A stretch of 44,956 nucleotides of DNA from assembly GCA_050247255.1 (NCBI GenBank), contig JBFWUM010000036.1:1-44956 (forward strand), in the 5' to 3' direction. Below are positions 24,282 to 32,003 of the stretch, one piece after another (the first letter of the stretch is position 1; each line of letters opens with the position of its first letter). The notes beneath the pieces were generated by a model. It made no database searches. It was not told where the DNA came from and saw only the letters and a list, made by a program, of their open reading frames with translations. This stretch comes from JBFWUM01 sp050247255. Its GTDB lineage: Bacteria > Acidobacteriota > Vicinamibacteria > Vicinamibacterales > UBA2999. The position numbers and the translations under genes are program-made.

Positions 24282-24990
24282 TCCCCGCGTCCTCGAGGGT
24301 CCGCCGCACGCGGCCCGCGAGCGCTGCCGCGCCAGGTGTATCACCGTGCAGGCAGATGGTGTCGGCACGCACCGTCTTGCGCGTCACGAGCGCCAGGGCA
24401 TGGGCGGCGACCTCCTCCGGGTCGTGAATCACGGCTCCCGGCTCGCCGCGCGGCACCAGCGATCCATCCGGACGATACGCGCGGTCGGCGAAGACCTCCG
24501 ACGCGGTGCGCAGCCCGGCGCGCTTCCCGGCCTCGAGCAATCGCGATCCGGCAAGCCCGAACAGGATGAGCTGCGGATTCGTGGCGTGAACGGCGGCAGC
24601 AATCGCATCTGCCACGACGTCGTCGCGGGCGGCCATGTTGTACAGCGCCCCGTGCGGCTTGACGTGCCTCAGCGCGGCGCCTTCCTCCGCCGCAATCGCG
24701 GCAAGCGCGCCGATTTGTGATGACACGAGCGCCCGGATTTCGGACGGCTGCAGGAACATCTCGCGGCGGCCGAAGTGCGCGCGGTCGGCGAACGACGGAT
24801 GCGCGCCGATGGCCACGCCGTGCTCGATGGCCAGGCGCACCGTCTGGCGCATGACCGCGGGAGAGCCTGCATGGACGCCACACGCGATGTTCGCGGAGGT
24901 GAGGTGCGGCAGGAAGGCCGCATCGGGACTCGTCGAAGCTGTGCCGTTGTGCTCGCCGACGTCGCCGTTGAGGTCTATCGACTCAGCCAT
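24256..24990 (-). CDS. pxpA: 5-oxoprolinase subunit A (LamB/YcsF family)
   Basis: 244 aa from ATG at 24990. N-terminal DLNGDVGEHNG, then NIACGVHAGSP, GAHPSFADRAHFGRR, HVKPHGALYN and a final CLHGDTPGAA are the LamB/YcsF signature set. With PxpB and PxpC it hydrolyses 5-oxoproline using ATP; those partners are not adjacent, which is uncommon since the genes usually cluster. An in-frame start at 25029 would add 13 residues that look non-coding. It has a 245-bp upstream non-coding region rich in hairpins. It overlaps the TPR gene end by 26 bp (convergent). Confidence 0.92.
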   Translation of the reverse strand: MAESIDLNGDVGEHNGTASTSPDAAFLPHLTSANIACGVHAGSPAVMRQTVRLAIEHGVAIGAHPSFADRAHFGRREMFLQPSEIRALVSSQIGALAAIAAEEGAALRHVKPHGALYNMAARDDVVADAIAAAVHATNPQLILFGLAGSRLLEAGKRAGLRTASEVFADRAYRPDGSLVPRGEPGAVIHDPEEVAAHALALVTRKTVRADTICLHGDTPGAAALAGRVRRTLEDAGIRVTPLAG

Positions 24991-25026
24991 GGCTGGCTTG
25001 GCTGAAAACACCCTTGTAATTCTTGC

Positions 25027-25043
25027 CACACTCCTGAGGTGTG
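25027..25043. promoter_or_regulatory. Short inverted repeat upstream of pxpA
   Basis: CACAC (25027-25031) and GTGTG (25039-25043) with a 7-base centre, 37 bp before the pxpA start. Possible operator; weak. Confidence 0.3.
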
Positions 25044-25122
25044 AGCTCGGGCGAGGAATGCGAATTCCTTAGGAAAGTCGAGCGGCATACCGGTTGCCGT
25101 CTGCATGGGCGTCGGCCTGTGG

Positions 25123-25143
25123 TTTACGGCAGGGCGCCGTAAA
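25123..25143. repeat. Hairpin TTTACGGC / GCCGTAAA
   Basis: Perfect 8-bp arms around AGGGC. Its stem (TTTACGG/CCGTAAA) shares the CCGTAAA word with hairpin family 2 at 21019 and 28025, so it may be a diverged relative. Confidence 0.5.
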
Positions 25144-25175
25144 TGCTGGGGGGAGCCAGGCCGGCATTCCTGGGC

Positions 25176-25197
25176 GGGGCGTCCTTCGGGACGCCCC
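25176..25197. repeat. Strong hairpin with TTCG tetraloop
   Basis: Perfect 9-bp arms GGGGCGTCC and GGACGCCCC around TTCG, a very stable loop. There is no T run, so it is not a standard terminator. It lies 33 bp from the hairpin 25123-25143 and 13 bp from dispersed palindrome copy 4. Confidence 0.6.
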
Positions 25198-25210
25198 CTC
25201 CGGTCTACAC

Positions 25211-25230
25211 CTTCCGGCTGAAGCCGGAAG
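25211..25230. repeat. Dispersed palindrome, copy 4 (3' of DGQHR gene)
   Basis: Arms CTTCCGGC and GCCGGAAG around TGAA, the reverse complement of the usual TTCA loop, so this copy is inverted. It starts five bases past the stop of the DGQHR gene and could act as its transcript end. Confidence 0.75.
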
Positions 25231-25235
25231 CCACT

Positions 25236-26369
25236 TCAGACCCCAGCGCCTTCCGGATACTCCAACGCCAGCTTCAGCTCACGCGCCAGCGAGTCAACCG
25301 TCGTGCCGCTGCGCTTCCACGCGCCTTCGGTTTCGAAGCGCGTGTCGCCGATACGGCGGCCCCACGGCGCAATCACGCGGCCGATGGCGCGGAAGTCGGT
25401 GCGGTCGGCATGCTCCTGGTCGAGACGACGCACCACGTCGGGCGCAACCCTGATGAACGCGCGCAGCGCCGCCGCCGACTTGATGCTGTACTTCCGGCCG
25501 CCCCAGGCGGCGCCGAAGACCACCGACACCTGCTTGAAGTAGTTGACGAAGAACTTGCGCGACTCCTCGCGGAAGTCGGCCGCCTTCCGCGGCCCGCCGA
25601 ACGCATCGCCGGAAAACAGCTTCTTCAGTTCCTGCGCGAGCGGCGCCTGGGCGACGCGGCCCCGGCCGACGCCCAGCAGCTTGATCTCGCCGTGCAGGGG
25701 CGAATCCTCGCGGTCGTTGAGCGCCCGCACCACGTCATGCGCCGCCGCCAGCGCATCGTCGCGATAGAGCTGCCGGCCCGACAGGCTGACCAGGTGCGAC
25801 GCGTTGAGGCGCGTGTGCTTCGCGTTGATGGTGACGAACATCTGGACGACGTGATCCTCCGGCAGGCGATCGAAGATGATCGCCGGCACCGAGAAATCGG
25901 CGTCGCGCAGGTTGTCGATGTCGGCGTGCAGCGCGAGCAGGCGGTGCTGGCCGTCGATGGCCCGCAGGATGCCCTCACGCTCGGGGACCTTGAGCCTGCC
26001 GACCACGGCGCCCGACTCCACCGGCTCGAAGGCCAGCTTCTCATCGCACGAGATGATGACCGCGCCGGGAATCGAGGGCAGGTCGCGCGCCTGGCGGCAT
26101 TGCTCGTAATACTGGACGAGTTCGTCGATCTTTCGCCTGATGATCTGGCGCTGGTAAGCCTTCTCGCTCGAGGCAATCCGGCGTTCGAGCAGGTCCCAGT
26201 TCACCTTCGAGGGAACCTTCTTCTTCGCCCCGCGGACGCCGGCCTGGCTGGTGTCGCCGTAGTTCAGGACCTCGAAACGAACGAGCTTGTCGATGTCGCT
26301 GGCAGTCAGCGATGCCTGGTAGAACTGGACGCCGAACTGCTGCATGCGAATGGCAGCTACGCTAATCAT
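25236..26369 (-). CDS. DGQHR-domain protein (DndB-like), orphan
   Basis: 377 aa from ATG at 26369. The N-terminus SVAAIRMQQFGVQFYQASLT matches the start of DGQHR/DndB proteins, and the signature AIDGQHRLLAL lies at 137-147 (DGQHR 139-143), followed by the NAKHTRLNASHLVSL segment seen in this family. DndB regulates DNA phosphorothioation genes, and other DGQHR proteins sit in DNA-modification or defence loci. No dndACDE, ssp, dpd or restriction gene is present here, so its role is open. In-frame ATG at 26345 is an alternative start. The upstream 135 bp contain an AT-rich stretch and a palindrome; a dispersed palindrome follows the stop. Confidence 0.85.
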   Translation of the reverse strand: MISVAAIRMQQFGVQFYQASLTASDIDKLVRFEVLNYGDTSQAGVRGAKKKVPSKVNWDLLERRIASSEKAYQRQIIRRKIDELVQYYEQCRQARDLPSIPGAVIISCDEKLAFEPVESGAVVGRLKVPEREGILRAIDGQHRLLALHADIDNLRDADFSVPAIIFDRLPEDHVVQMFVTINAKHTRLNASHLVSLSGRQLYRDDALAAAHDVVRALNDREDSPLHGEIKLLGVGRGRVAQAPLAQELKKLFSGDAFGGPRKAADFREESRKFFVNYFKQVSVVFGAAWGGRKYSIKSAAALRAFIRVAPDVVRRLDQEHADRTDFRAIGRVIAPWGRRIGDTRFETEGAWKRSGTTVDSLARELKLALEYPEGAGV

Positions 26370-26436
26370 GTGAAGTGGCGAATTGTAGCCAGTGGCCGCG
26401 CCTGCGACCAACGGTTTTTTCGTTGTTTGTTTGCGT

Positions 26437-26448
26437 TTTCGCGCGAAA
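26437..26448. promoter_or_regulatory. Palindrome TTTCGCGCGAAA upstream of DGQHR gene
   Basis: A perfect 12-bp palindrome about 70 bp before the DGQHR start, next to a T-rich stretch (26414-26439). It is a plausible operator, perhaps for autoregulation as with DndB. Confidence 0.45.
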
Positions 26449-26504
26449 CTGCGCAGCCCCGCGCGCGCATCCGACAGGTAGCCAAGGAGTTAGCTCCTGC
26501 CGAG

Positions 26505-27557
26505 CTAGGTGGCGGTCGTTTGGGCGGCTGACCGGGGCGGCGGCGCCGCCACCAGCCGATCCTTCATCCTGGCGACCGCAAACATCAGCCCGGTGAAGAG
26601 AACGAAGGCGAGCAGCGTTTCGTTGAACGGGAGCCGCCTGTGCAGCGGCAGCGTCAGCACCCCGTAGACGATTTCCACGTGAATCCAGTAGATGAACAGC
26701 GAGGCGCGGCCGAGGTATTCCAGGGCGGCCGACGGGAGCGGCAGGCGGCACCACGCATAGGCCATTGGGACGGCGGCCATCAGGATGCCGAGCCGGATGA
26801 AGAAGAATGTCGGTGAGCTCGTCCAGAAGCTGCTGGCGGCGTAGATCGACGGCAGCTGCGCAGCGCCATAGCCGGCCAGCCCCACGACGACGCCGAGCAC
26901 CAGGAGGCCGAGGTTGGCCCGCAGTTCCTCACCCGCGCGCTGCGCGGCGTCGAGCCAAAGTCCGACGACTCCGCCGGCGAGCAGGAACGCGGCCCAGGGG
27001 AACAGCGTGAAGGTCGTTCGGCCCGGGATCGGCCGCAGGTAGGCTTCCAGCCGGTCCGGCAGCGGCGCCAGGGCCGCGCTCTCACGCACGATCGGCGTCA
27101 GCATGGCCACCGCGACGGTGGCCGCGGCGAAACAGACAACCCGCCCCACCCGCGATCGCCCCCAGCCCCACAGCAGCGCCCCGCCCAGCATGGCCAGCCC
27201 CATGACGTTCAGGATGTCGACCTTGAGGAGCGAGTTGAGTCCGCCGCCAGAGATGAGCCACGACTGGAAACGGAAGAGGAAGGCCAGGCCGAAGATCTGC
27301 CAGCCGCGCCGGCGCGCCAGCGCAGCGACCTCCTCGTCCGGCTTCCCCTTGCGCTGGCGCGATCCGGCCGCCAAGGCGAGGGCGATGCCGGCAAGAAAGA
27401 GAAACGCCGGGGCACCGAACCCGGCTATCACCATCAGGTCGCCGTACCAGGGATGCGTGCGGTCTTCGAGCCGCATCCACGAATCCAGCGTGTGCGCCTC
27501 GATCATGATCAGCACGGCGATGCCGCGCAGCCAGTCGAGGTAGCCGCGCCTATTCAC
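26505..27557 (-). CDS. DUF1624 / heparan-alpha-glucosaminide N-acetyltransferase-like membrane protein
   Basis: 350 aa with about nine or ten hydrophobic segments. The start RRGYLDWLRGIAVLIMIEAHTLDSW (quoted: GYLDWLRGIAVLIMIEAHT) is the hallmark of the DUF1624/HGSNAT family of membrane acyltransferases, with a conserved His in the first helix. The C-terminus carries SLFIYWIHVEIVYG. It is inferred to transfer an acyl group across the membrane onto an envelope glycan; the substrate is unknown. The GTG start at 27557 lies inside the end of osmC (8-bp overlap), so the two are coupled. Confidence 0.82.
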   Translation of the reverse strand: MNRRGYLDWLRGIAVLIMIEAHTLDSWMRLEDRTHPWYGDLMVIAGFGAPAFLFLAGIALALAAGSRQRKGKPDEEVAALARRRGWQIFGLAFLFRFQSWLISGGGLNSLLKVDILNVMGLAMLGGALLWGWGRSRVGRVVCFAAATVAVAMLTPIVRESAALAPLPDRLEAYLRPIPGRTTFTLFPWAAFLLAGGVVGLWLDAAQRAGEELRANLGLLVLGVVVGLAGYGAAQLPSIYAASSFWTSSPTFFFIRLGILMAAVPMAYAWCRLPLPSAALEYLGRASLFIYWIHVEIVYGVLTLPLHRRLPFNETLLAFVLFTGLMFAVARMKDRLVAAPPPRSAAQTTAT

Positions 27558-27966
27558 GGGTGATGGTGAAGCGCGTCGTGAACTGGATGTCCTGCCGCAT
27601 CGAATTCCACGCGGAGCAGTACTTCTCGCGTGACAGGTCGATGGCGCGCTCGACGGCTTCGTCCGGCACGTTGCCCGTCAACTGGAAATGGATGTCGATC
27701 GAGGTGAAGCGCCGCGGCGGATCGGCGGCACGCTCGCCCGAGAACGAGGCGCGCAGCGCCTGCAGCGGGTGCCTGCCCTTCTGCAGGATCAACACGACGT
27801 CGATCGCCATGCAGCCGGCCACCGACGAAGCCATCAACTCCATCGGCGAGGGGCCCATCACGCCGTCACCGTCGAGCACAAAGGCGTTCGAGCCGGTGGT
27901 GACGCCGAACTGCTGCCGTTCGGACCAGACGATGTCGGCGGTGAGCGGGGGCTTGGGATCGGACAT
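27550..27966 (-). CDS. OsmC-family peroxiredoxin-like protein
   Basis: 138 aa from ATG at 27966 (MSDPKPPL). Both family cysteines are present: Cys52 in SSVAGCMAID and Cys117 in REKYCSAW, which form the reactive thiol pair of OsmC/Ohr peroxidases. It would reduce organic hydroperoxides in the cytoplasm. An in-frame codon at 28014 would add 16 residues reaching into the intergenic space and is rejected. It is co-transcribed with the membrane acyltransferase. Confidence 0.88.
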   Translation of the reverse strand: MSDPKPPLTADIVWSERQQFGVTTGSNAFVLDGDGVMGPSPMELMASSVAGCMAIDVVLILQKGRHPLQALRASFSGERAADPPRRFTSIDIHFQLTGNVPDEAVERAIDLSREKYCSAWNSMRQDIQFTTRFTITRE

Positions 27967-28020
27967 CGGCGACCGGATCGCAGCAAGGCTACTGCGACCC
28001 GGCCCGCCAATCAAATCGAT

Positions 28021-28045
28021 GGCGCCCCGTAAAGGGGCGCCCTAC
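28021..28045. repeat. Dispersed hairpin family 2, copy B
   Basis: Perfect arms GGCGCCCC and GGGGCGCC around GTAAA, followed by CTAC. It shares the core CCCCGTAAAGGGGCG and the CCTAC tail with 21015-21040. It lies between the methyltransferase stop and the osmC promoter and may end the methyltransferase transcript. Confidence 0.7.
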
Positions 28046-28617
28046 TAGCGAGTGCCCGTCTGGATGGGAATCGTCCAGAAGTAGATCGTGCGGCCGTTGA
28101 TATTCTCGGTCGCGATCGGCTTGGCGTCGCCCATGTCGAACGCGTGCGACACGATGCGCGTGCCCGGCTTCAGCTCACGGTTCAGCTTCGGCAGCAGCTT
28201 CAGGTTGAGCGACGGCAGCAGGTACAGCGTCACGACGGTCGCCTCGCTGATGTCGGTCGTGAACAGGTCCTGGTTCAGGAAGCGGACCTTGTCGGTGACC
28301 ATCTCCTTCTGCGCGTTGGCGTTCGCCTCGCGAATCCGCTGCGGGTCGATGTCGATGCCGATGCCGCGCGCGCCGTAGGTCTTGGCCGCCGTCACCGGGA
28401 TGCGGCCGTCGCCGGACCCCAGGTCGTAAATCACGTCGTTGGCGCCGACCTTCGCCAGCTTCAGCATCGCGTCAACGACCTCCTGCGGGGTCGGCACGAA
28501 GATGACGTCGGGCGTCCGGGTCGGCGCCTGCGCCGCGGGAGCGGCCTGGCCCGCCAGGGCCGGCGCCGCCGCCAGCGCGACGAGCGCCACCATCACTAGC
28601 AGTCTGCGAACTCTCAT
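28045..28617 (-). CDS. Class I SAM methyltransferase-fold protein with signal peptide
   Basis: 190 aa from ATG 28617, with a good ribosome binding site (GGAGG in 28622-28629). Residues 1-24 are a clear signal peptide (RRLLVMVALVALAAAPALAG). The rest is a Rossmann methyltransferase: the SAM motif VIYDLGSGDGRI (about 63-74), acidic GIDIDP (88-93), and a NQDLF motif. The methyltransferase core is preceded by VPTPQEVVDAMLKLA, as in a small family known from several phyla. Export of a SAM-dependent enzyme is odd because SAM is cytoplasmic. It could act before export, use an envelope pool, or bind something else. Target unknown. Confidence 0.82.
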   Translation of the reverse strand: MRVRRLLVMVALVALAAAPALAGQAAPAAQAPTRTPDVIFVPTPQEVVDAMLKLAKVGANDVIYDLGSGDGRIPVTAAKTYGARGIGIDIDPQRIREANANAQKEMVTDKVRFLNQDLFTTDISEATVVTLYLLPSLNLKLLPKLNRELKPGTRIVSHAFDMGDAKPIATENINGRTIYFWTIPIQTGTR

Positions 28618-28696
28618 CAAGCCTCCTCCGAAGGATGGGCGATTCTAATCCGATCTCCGGCTCTCAGACGACAAGCCCGGCCATTTGGACCATTTT

Positions 28697-28713
28697 CGAT
28701 TTGGGACTTGGGA
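28697..28713. repeat. Start of G/T-rich minisatellite running into gap
   Basis: GATTTGGGACTTGGGA shows two units of an 8-bp repeat directly before the N run. The gap probably lies within or beside this repeat. Confidence 0.45.
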
Positions 28714-28813
28714 NNNNNNNNNNNNNNNNNNNNNNNNNNNNNNNNNNNNNNNNNNNNNNNNNNNNNNNNNNNNNNNNNNNNNNNNNNNNNNNNNNNNNNN
28801 NNNNNNNNNNNNN
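28714..28813. other. Assembly gap (100 N)
   Basis: A run of exactly 100 N. It removes the 5' part of lysC and its promoter. Confidence 0.98.
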
Positions 28814-29467
28814 CCGGCCGCGCAGCGGATCGGTGTGCTGTCGTACGAGGAAACGCAGGAGATGGCCGAGGCGGGCGCGAAGGTGTTGAACGCGCAGGCC
28901 GTCGAGTTTGCGAAGGAGAAAGGGATCGCGATCTACGCGCGGGCGACGGCCGGGCCGCTGCCGGGCGCCGATCCCTCGTCCGACGGGACGGTCGTCCGCA
29001 AGTCGCCGCCGCGCCTGCCGGGCACGGTCGTCGGCGTGGCCAGCGAGAAGGACGTCATCGTCCTCGAAGCCGAGGCCGATAGAACGGCGCTGCTCACGCT
29101 GCTCGACGAGCGCAGTGTCGCCGGCAAGCAGCTGCACGCCTTCGGCGATCGGACGACGCTGGTGATCTCGAGGGAGAACCTGCACGACGAGGCGAAGCTG
29201 CGCGAGGCGCTCAGCGGGCGGCTCGGCAGCGACGCCAGGCTGGTTGACGGTCTGGCGGCGGTGAGCGCGGTCGGCGCCGGGATCAATGCGACCTATGCGA
29301 ACGTCCGCGCCGGGGCCGAGGTGCTGCGCGAGCAGGGGATCTCCCCGCGCGGCGTCGCGACCTCGTCATTCCGTATCACCTGGCTGCTGCCGCGGGAGCG
29401 CACGGAGGAAGCCGTGCGCGCGCTACACGCGCGCTTCATCGAGCAGTCGCGTCCCCTTCTCCCGTAG
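28814..29467 (+). CDS. lysC: Aspartate kinase, C-terminal part (5' end in gap)
   Basis: 218 codons in frame from the gap. The segment RIGVLSYEETQEMAEAGAKVLNAQAVEFAKEKGI (quoted: SYEETQEMAEAGAKVLNAQA) is the end of the aspartokinase catalytic domain. After GTVV come two ACT domains (VVGVASEKDVIVLEAEAD and LAAVSAVGAGINATYANV), which bind lysine or threonine for feedback. The protein makes aspartyl phosphate for Lys, Thr and Met synthesis. The missing N-terminus would be about 190 residues. Its end overlaps the convergent Reg_prop gene by 32 bp. Confidence 0.9.
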   Translation, partial: PAAQRIGVLSYEETQEMAEAGAKVLNAQAVEFAKEKGIAIYARATAGPLPGADPSSDGTVVRKSPPRLPGTVVGVASEKDVIVLEAEADRTALLTLLDERSVAGKQLHAFGDRTTLVISRENLHDEAKLREALSGRLGSDARLVDGLAAVSAVGAGINATYANVRAGAEVLREQGISPRGVATSSFRITWLLPRERTEEAVRALHARFIEQSRPLLP

Positions 29468-31964
29468 TGTCCGGCTTCAGCCGGACCAATTCCGGATACT
29501 CGCGCGTCATGCAGTCGGGGCAGACGGCGTGGCTGAAGTCGGCCTGGCTGTTGGCGGCGACGTACTGCTCCAACTGGTTCCAGTAGCCGCCATCGTCGCG
29601 GATCTTCTTGCAGAAGGAGCAGATCGGCAGCAGGCCGCGCAGGATCTTGACGCGCGCCAGCTCGCGCTCGAGCGCCCGCTCGAGCCGCGCGGCACGGCGG
29701 CGCTGACGGCCGGTGCGCCACTGCACCAGGCCGATGATCGCCAGGCCGGCCAACGCGGCGGCGCCGAACCGCGCCCACGCCGTTTCGTACCAGAACGGCT
29801 GCACGATGACGGTCGCGCGCAGCGGCTCGCTCCACCCAGCCTCGCCGGTGCCAGGAACCCGCGCGGCGACCTCGAGCCCCCACTCGCCGGCGGCAAGGTT
29901 CTCGACGCGCAGCTCGGAGCTGGCCTGCGGCGCCGACCATCGGTCGCCCAGCGAGGGCATGCGGGTCCGGTACTCCACCGTCACCGGGCGCGGCCACGGC
30001 GCGCTCCACTGCAGCGTCAGGCCGCGCTCCTCCGCCGGCAACGTGATCGGCCCGTCAGCGAGGCGCGACGCATCGCGACGCCAGAAGACCCTCAGCGGCG
30101 CATCCGGTAGCGCCGGCTCTGACGCGCTGAAGTGCGCGAGCCCGCCGGCGGTCCCGGCAAACACGTCCCCGGAAGGCAACACGACGAGGGCGAGCGGGTT
30201 CGTCTCCTCCGCCAGCAGACCGTTGGCAACGGTGTAGACGTCCCAGCGGCCGTCGCTGTACCGGCTGATGCCTCTCGACGTCCCCACCCAGATCGCGCCG
30301 TCCGGCGCAGCCGCCAGCGATGACACGCGGGCGCCCTGCAGCGGTTCCGGCGCCAGCGTCTGCCACATGCCGCCGTCGAGAGCGGCCAACCCGCCGCCGC
30401 CGCCAACCCACACCCGGTCTGCGGCTTCGAGGATCACGAACGGCGAGGCGATGGCCGGCGGCGGTTCGGGAAGCGACAGGCGCTCGAGCGAGCCCGCTCG
30501 ATACGCCGCCAGCCCGCGCGGCGTGGCGACCCAGAGCTCCCCAGTGCGCCGCCAGGCGAGATGGCGCACGTTGACGTCCGGCAGCAGCCCGTTCAGCTGC
30601 AGGTGCGGACGCCATTCCCCGGAGGCAATGCGCACGAACAGGCCGGCCTGCTCCGTCGCTGCCCACCATTGCCCGTCAGGCGCGCGGACGATCGCGTTGA
30701 TCGCTCCCGCGTTGACCGACAGCGAGAACACACGACGGAACGGGCCGCCGTCGCGCGATTCGAACAGGCCGCGGCGCGTGCCGGCCCAGATCACGCCGGG
30801 CTCGGGCTCGACGGTGGAGCGCACCTCCTCGGCCAGACCCTCGCGCGTGCCGAAAGACGTCAGGCGCCCTCCGTCCCATCTCCACACGCCGCGCCCGGGC
30901 ACCGCCGCCAGGAAGCCGCGCTGCGTGCGCGAGAAGCCGACGGGCGCCACCGGCGCCGGCTCGCGGGGATCGGTCCAATAGGGGCGGTGCGACCAGGCGC
31001 CGCCGAGCCACTGCTGCAGACCGAGGCCGGCAAACCCGATCCAGACGCCGCCGGTGCGATCGCCGGCGATGGTGTTGATCGTCCCCGGCGTCACGCCGTT
31101 GTCCGGGCGCCAGTACTGGAGGCGCGAGCCGGGTTGGCCGAACGCAATCCGGCCACGTTCGCCGCCGAGCCAGATGCGGCCGTGGACGTCTTCGCCGATC
31201 GCGTGCACCGGGCCGCCGTCCCATCCGTCGAGCGGCACCAGCTGCCAACGGCCGCCGCCCCGCGGCAGTCGCCGCAACCGGCCGTCCTCTGTTGCCGTCC
31301 AGACGTCGCCGGCGCGCGTCACGCGCATGGCCGCCACCGCCGACCCGATCGCGCTGCCGGTCAGCGGAGGGCGAAGCGCGTCGCGCACTTCGCGGACGCC
31401 GTCCTCGCCTCCAGCCAGCACGGTGCCGTCGGTTGTCGTCCCGAGCACGAGGATGCGCGGCGCATCCTGTGCGGTCAGCTTCGCCCACCGCCGGTCAGAG
31501 CCGTACTCCCAGACGGCTCCGAGCGTGTCGGCCGCGACCAGGCGCCCCGACGCGTCTTCGGCGACGGCGCGGAACGTCACCGGCGTCGGGATGCGCGACC
31601 AGGCGCGCCCGTTCCACGACACCACGGCGTCGTCGCCGGTGGTGTGGATGCCGCCGCCCCGTCGATCGGCAACGGCATAAAACGGACCCGAGAGCGGCGC
31701 ATCCGGCGCCGCCGGCACGCGCTCGACGATGTCGCGCTCGACGCGGGCGATGCCATCAAGCGTCAGGATCCAGACAACGCCCTCGCGATCCTCGTGCACC
31801 GCCGTCACGGTGGACTGCGGCAGCTCGCGTGAGCCGGTGTCGCGGCTGAAGGTGCGGAAGGCGCGAAGCGGCGCCGCGTCGGCCGCGGCATCCTGCGCCT
31901 GTGCCGCGAGCGGCGCGGCGAGGCCCAGGCTCACGGCCAGCGCACCCCTGAGGAAGACCTGCAT
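29436..31964 (-). CDS. Reg_prop beta-propeller sensor with C-terminal CxxCKKIR cysteine motif
   Basis: 842 aa. A signal peptide (to about residue 23) precedes many two-component-regulator propeller repeats with GVWI/ELWVATPRGLA/AIWVGTSRGISRY strands (about 40-630), then a Y_Y_Y beta domain (about 640-735), one membrane helix (about 745-762) and a coiled coil. The C-terminus is not a kinase. It is a small cysteine module with CSFCKKIRDDGGYWN (from 782) and CPDC (815-818), likely a zinc-binding ribbon, seen at the ends of various acidobacterial and delta-proteobacterial sensors. The final VRLKPDTTGEGDATAR is encoded by a dispersed palindrome. Ligand and output are unknown. Confidence 0.85.
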   Translation of the reverse strand: MQVFLRGALAVSLGLAAPLAAQAQDAAADAAPLRAFRTFSRDTGSRELPQSTVTAVHEDREGVVWILTLDGIARVERDIVERVPAAPDAPLSGPFYAVADRRGGGIHTTGDDAVVSWNGRAWSRIPTPVTFRAVAEDASGRLVAADTLGAVWEYGSDRRWAKLTAQDAPRILVLGTTTDGTVLAGGEDGVREVRDALRPPLTGSAIGSAVAAMRVTRAGDVWTATEDGRLRRLPRGGGRWQLVPLDGWDGGPVHAIGEDVHGRIWLGGERGRIAFGQPGSRLQYWRPDNGVTPGTINTIAGDRTGGVWIGFAGLGLQQWLGGAWSHRPYWTDPREPAPVAPVGFSRTQRGFLAAVPGRGVWRWDGGRLTSFGTREGLAEEVRSTVEPEPGVIWAGTRRGLFESRDGGPFRRVFSLSVNAGAINAIVRAPDGQWWAATEQAGLFVRIASGEWRPHLQLNGLLPDVNVRHLAWRRTGELWVATPRGLAAYRAGSLERLSLPEPPPAIASPFVILEAADRVWVGGGGGLAALDGGMWQTLAPEPLQGARVSSLAAAPDGAIWVGTSRGISRYSDGRWDVYTVANGLLAEETNPLALVVLPSGDVFAGTAGGLAHFSASEPALPDAPLRVFWRRDASRLADGPITLPAEERGLTLQWSAPWPRPVTVEYRTRMPSLGDRWSAPQASSELRVENLAAGEWGLEVAARVPGTGEAGWSEPLRATVIVQPFWYETAWARFGAAALAGLAIIGLVQWRTGRQRRRAARLERALERELARVKILRGLLPICSFCKKIRDDGGYWNQLEQYVAANSQADFSHAVCPDCMTREYPELVRLKPDTTGEGDATAR
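29469..29486. repeat. Dispersed palindrome, copy 5 (between lysC and sensor ends)
   Basis: Arms GTCCGGC and GCCGGAC around TTCA. It begins two bases after the lysC stop and lies inside the last codons of the sensor, so it may terminate lysC while coding the sensor tail. Confidence 0.8.
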
Positions 31965-32003
31965 GATGGGAGGAACGCTGATCTTACAGCTAGAATCGCG
32001 GGC

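Noticed and set aside
25176..25197. Intrinsic terminator
   Set aside because: The hairpin is strong, but no T run follows on either strand.
25236..26369. DNA phosphorothioation locus
   Set aside because: Only a DGQHR protein is present; no DndA, C, D or E homologue in the window.
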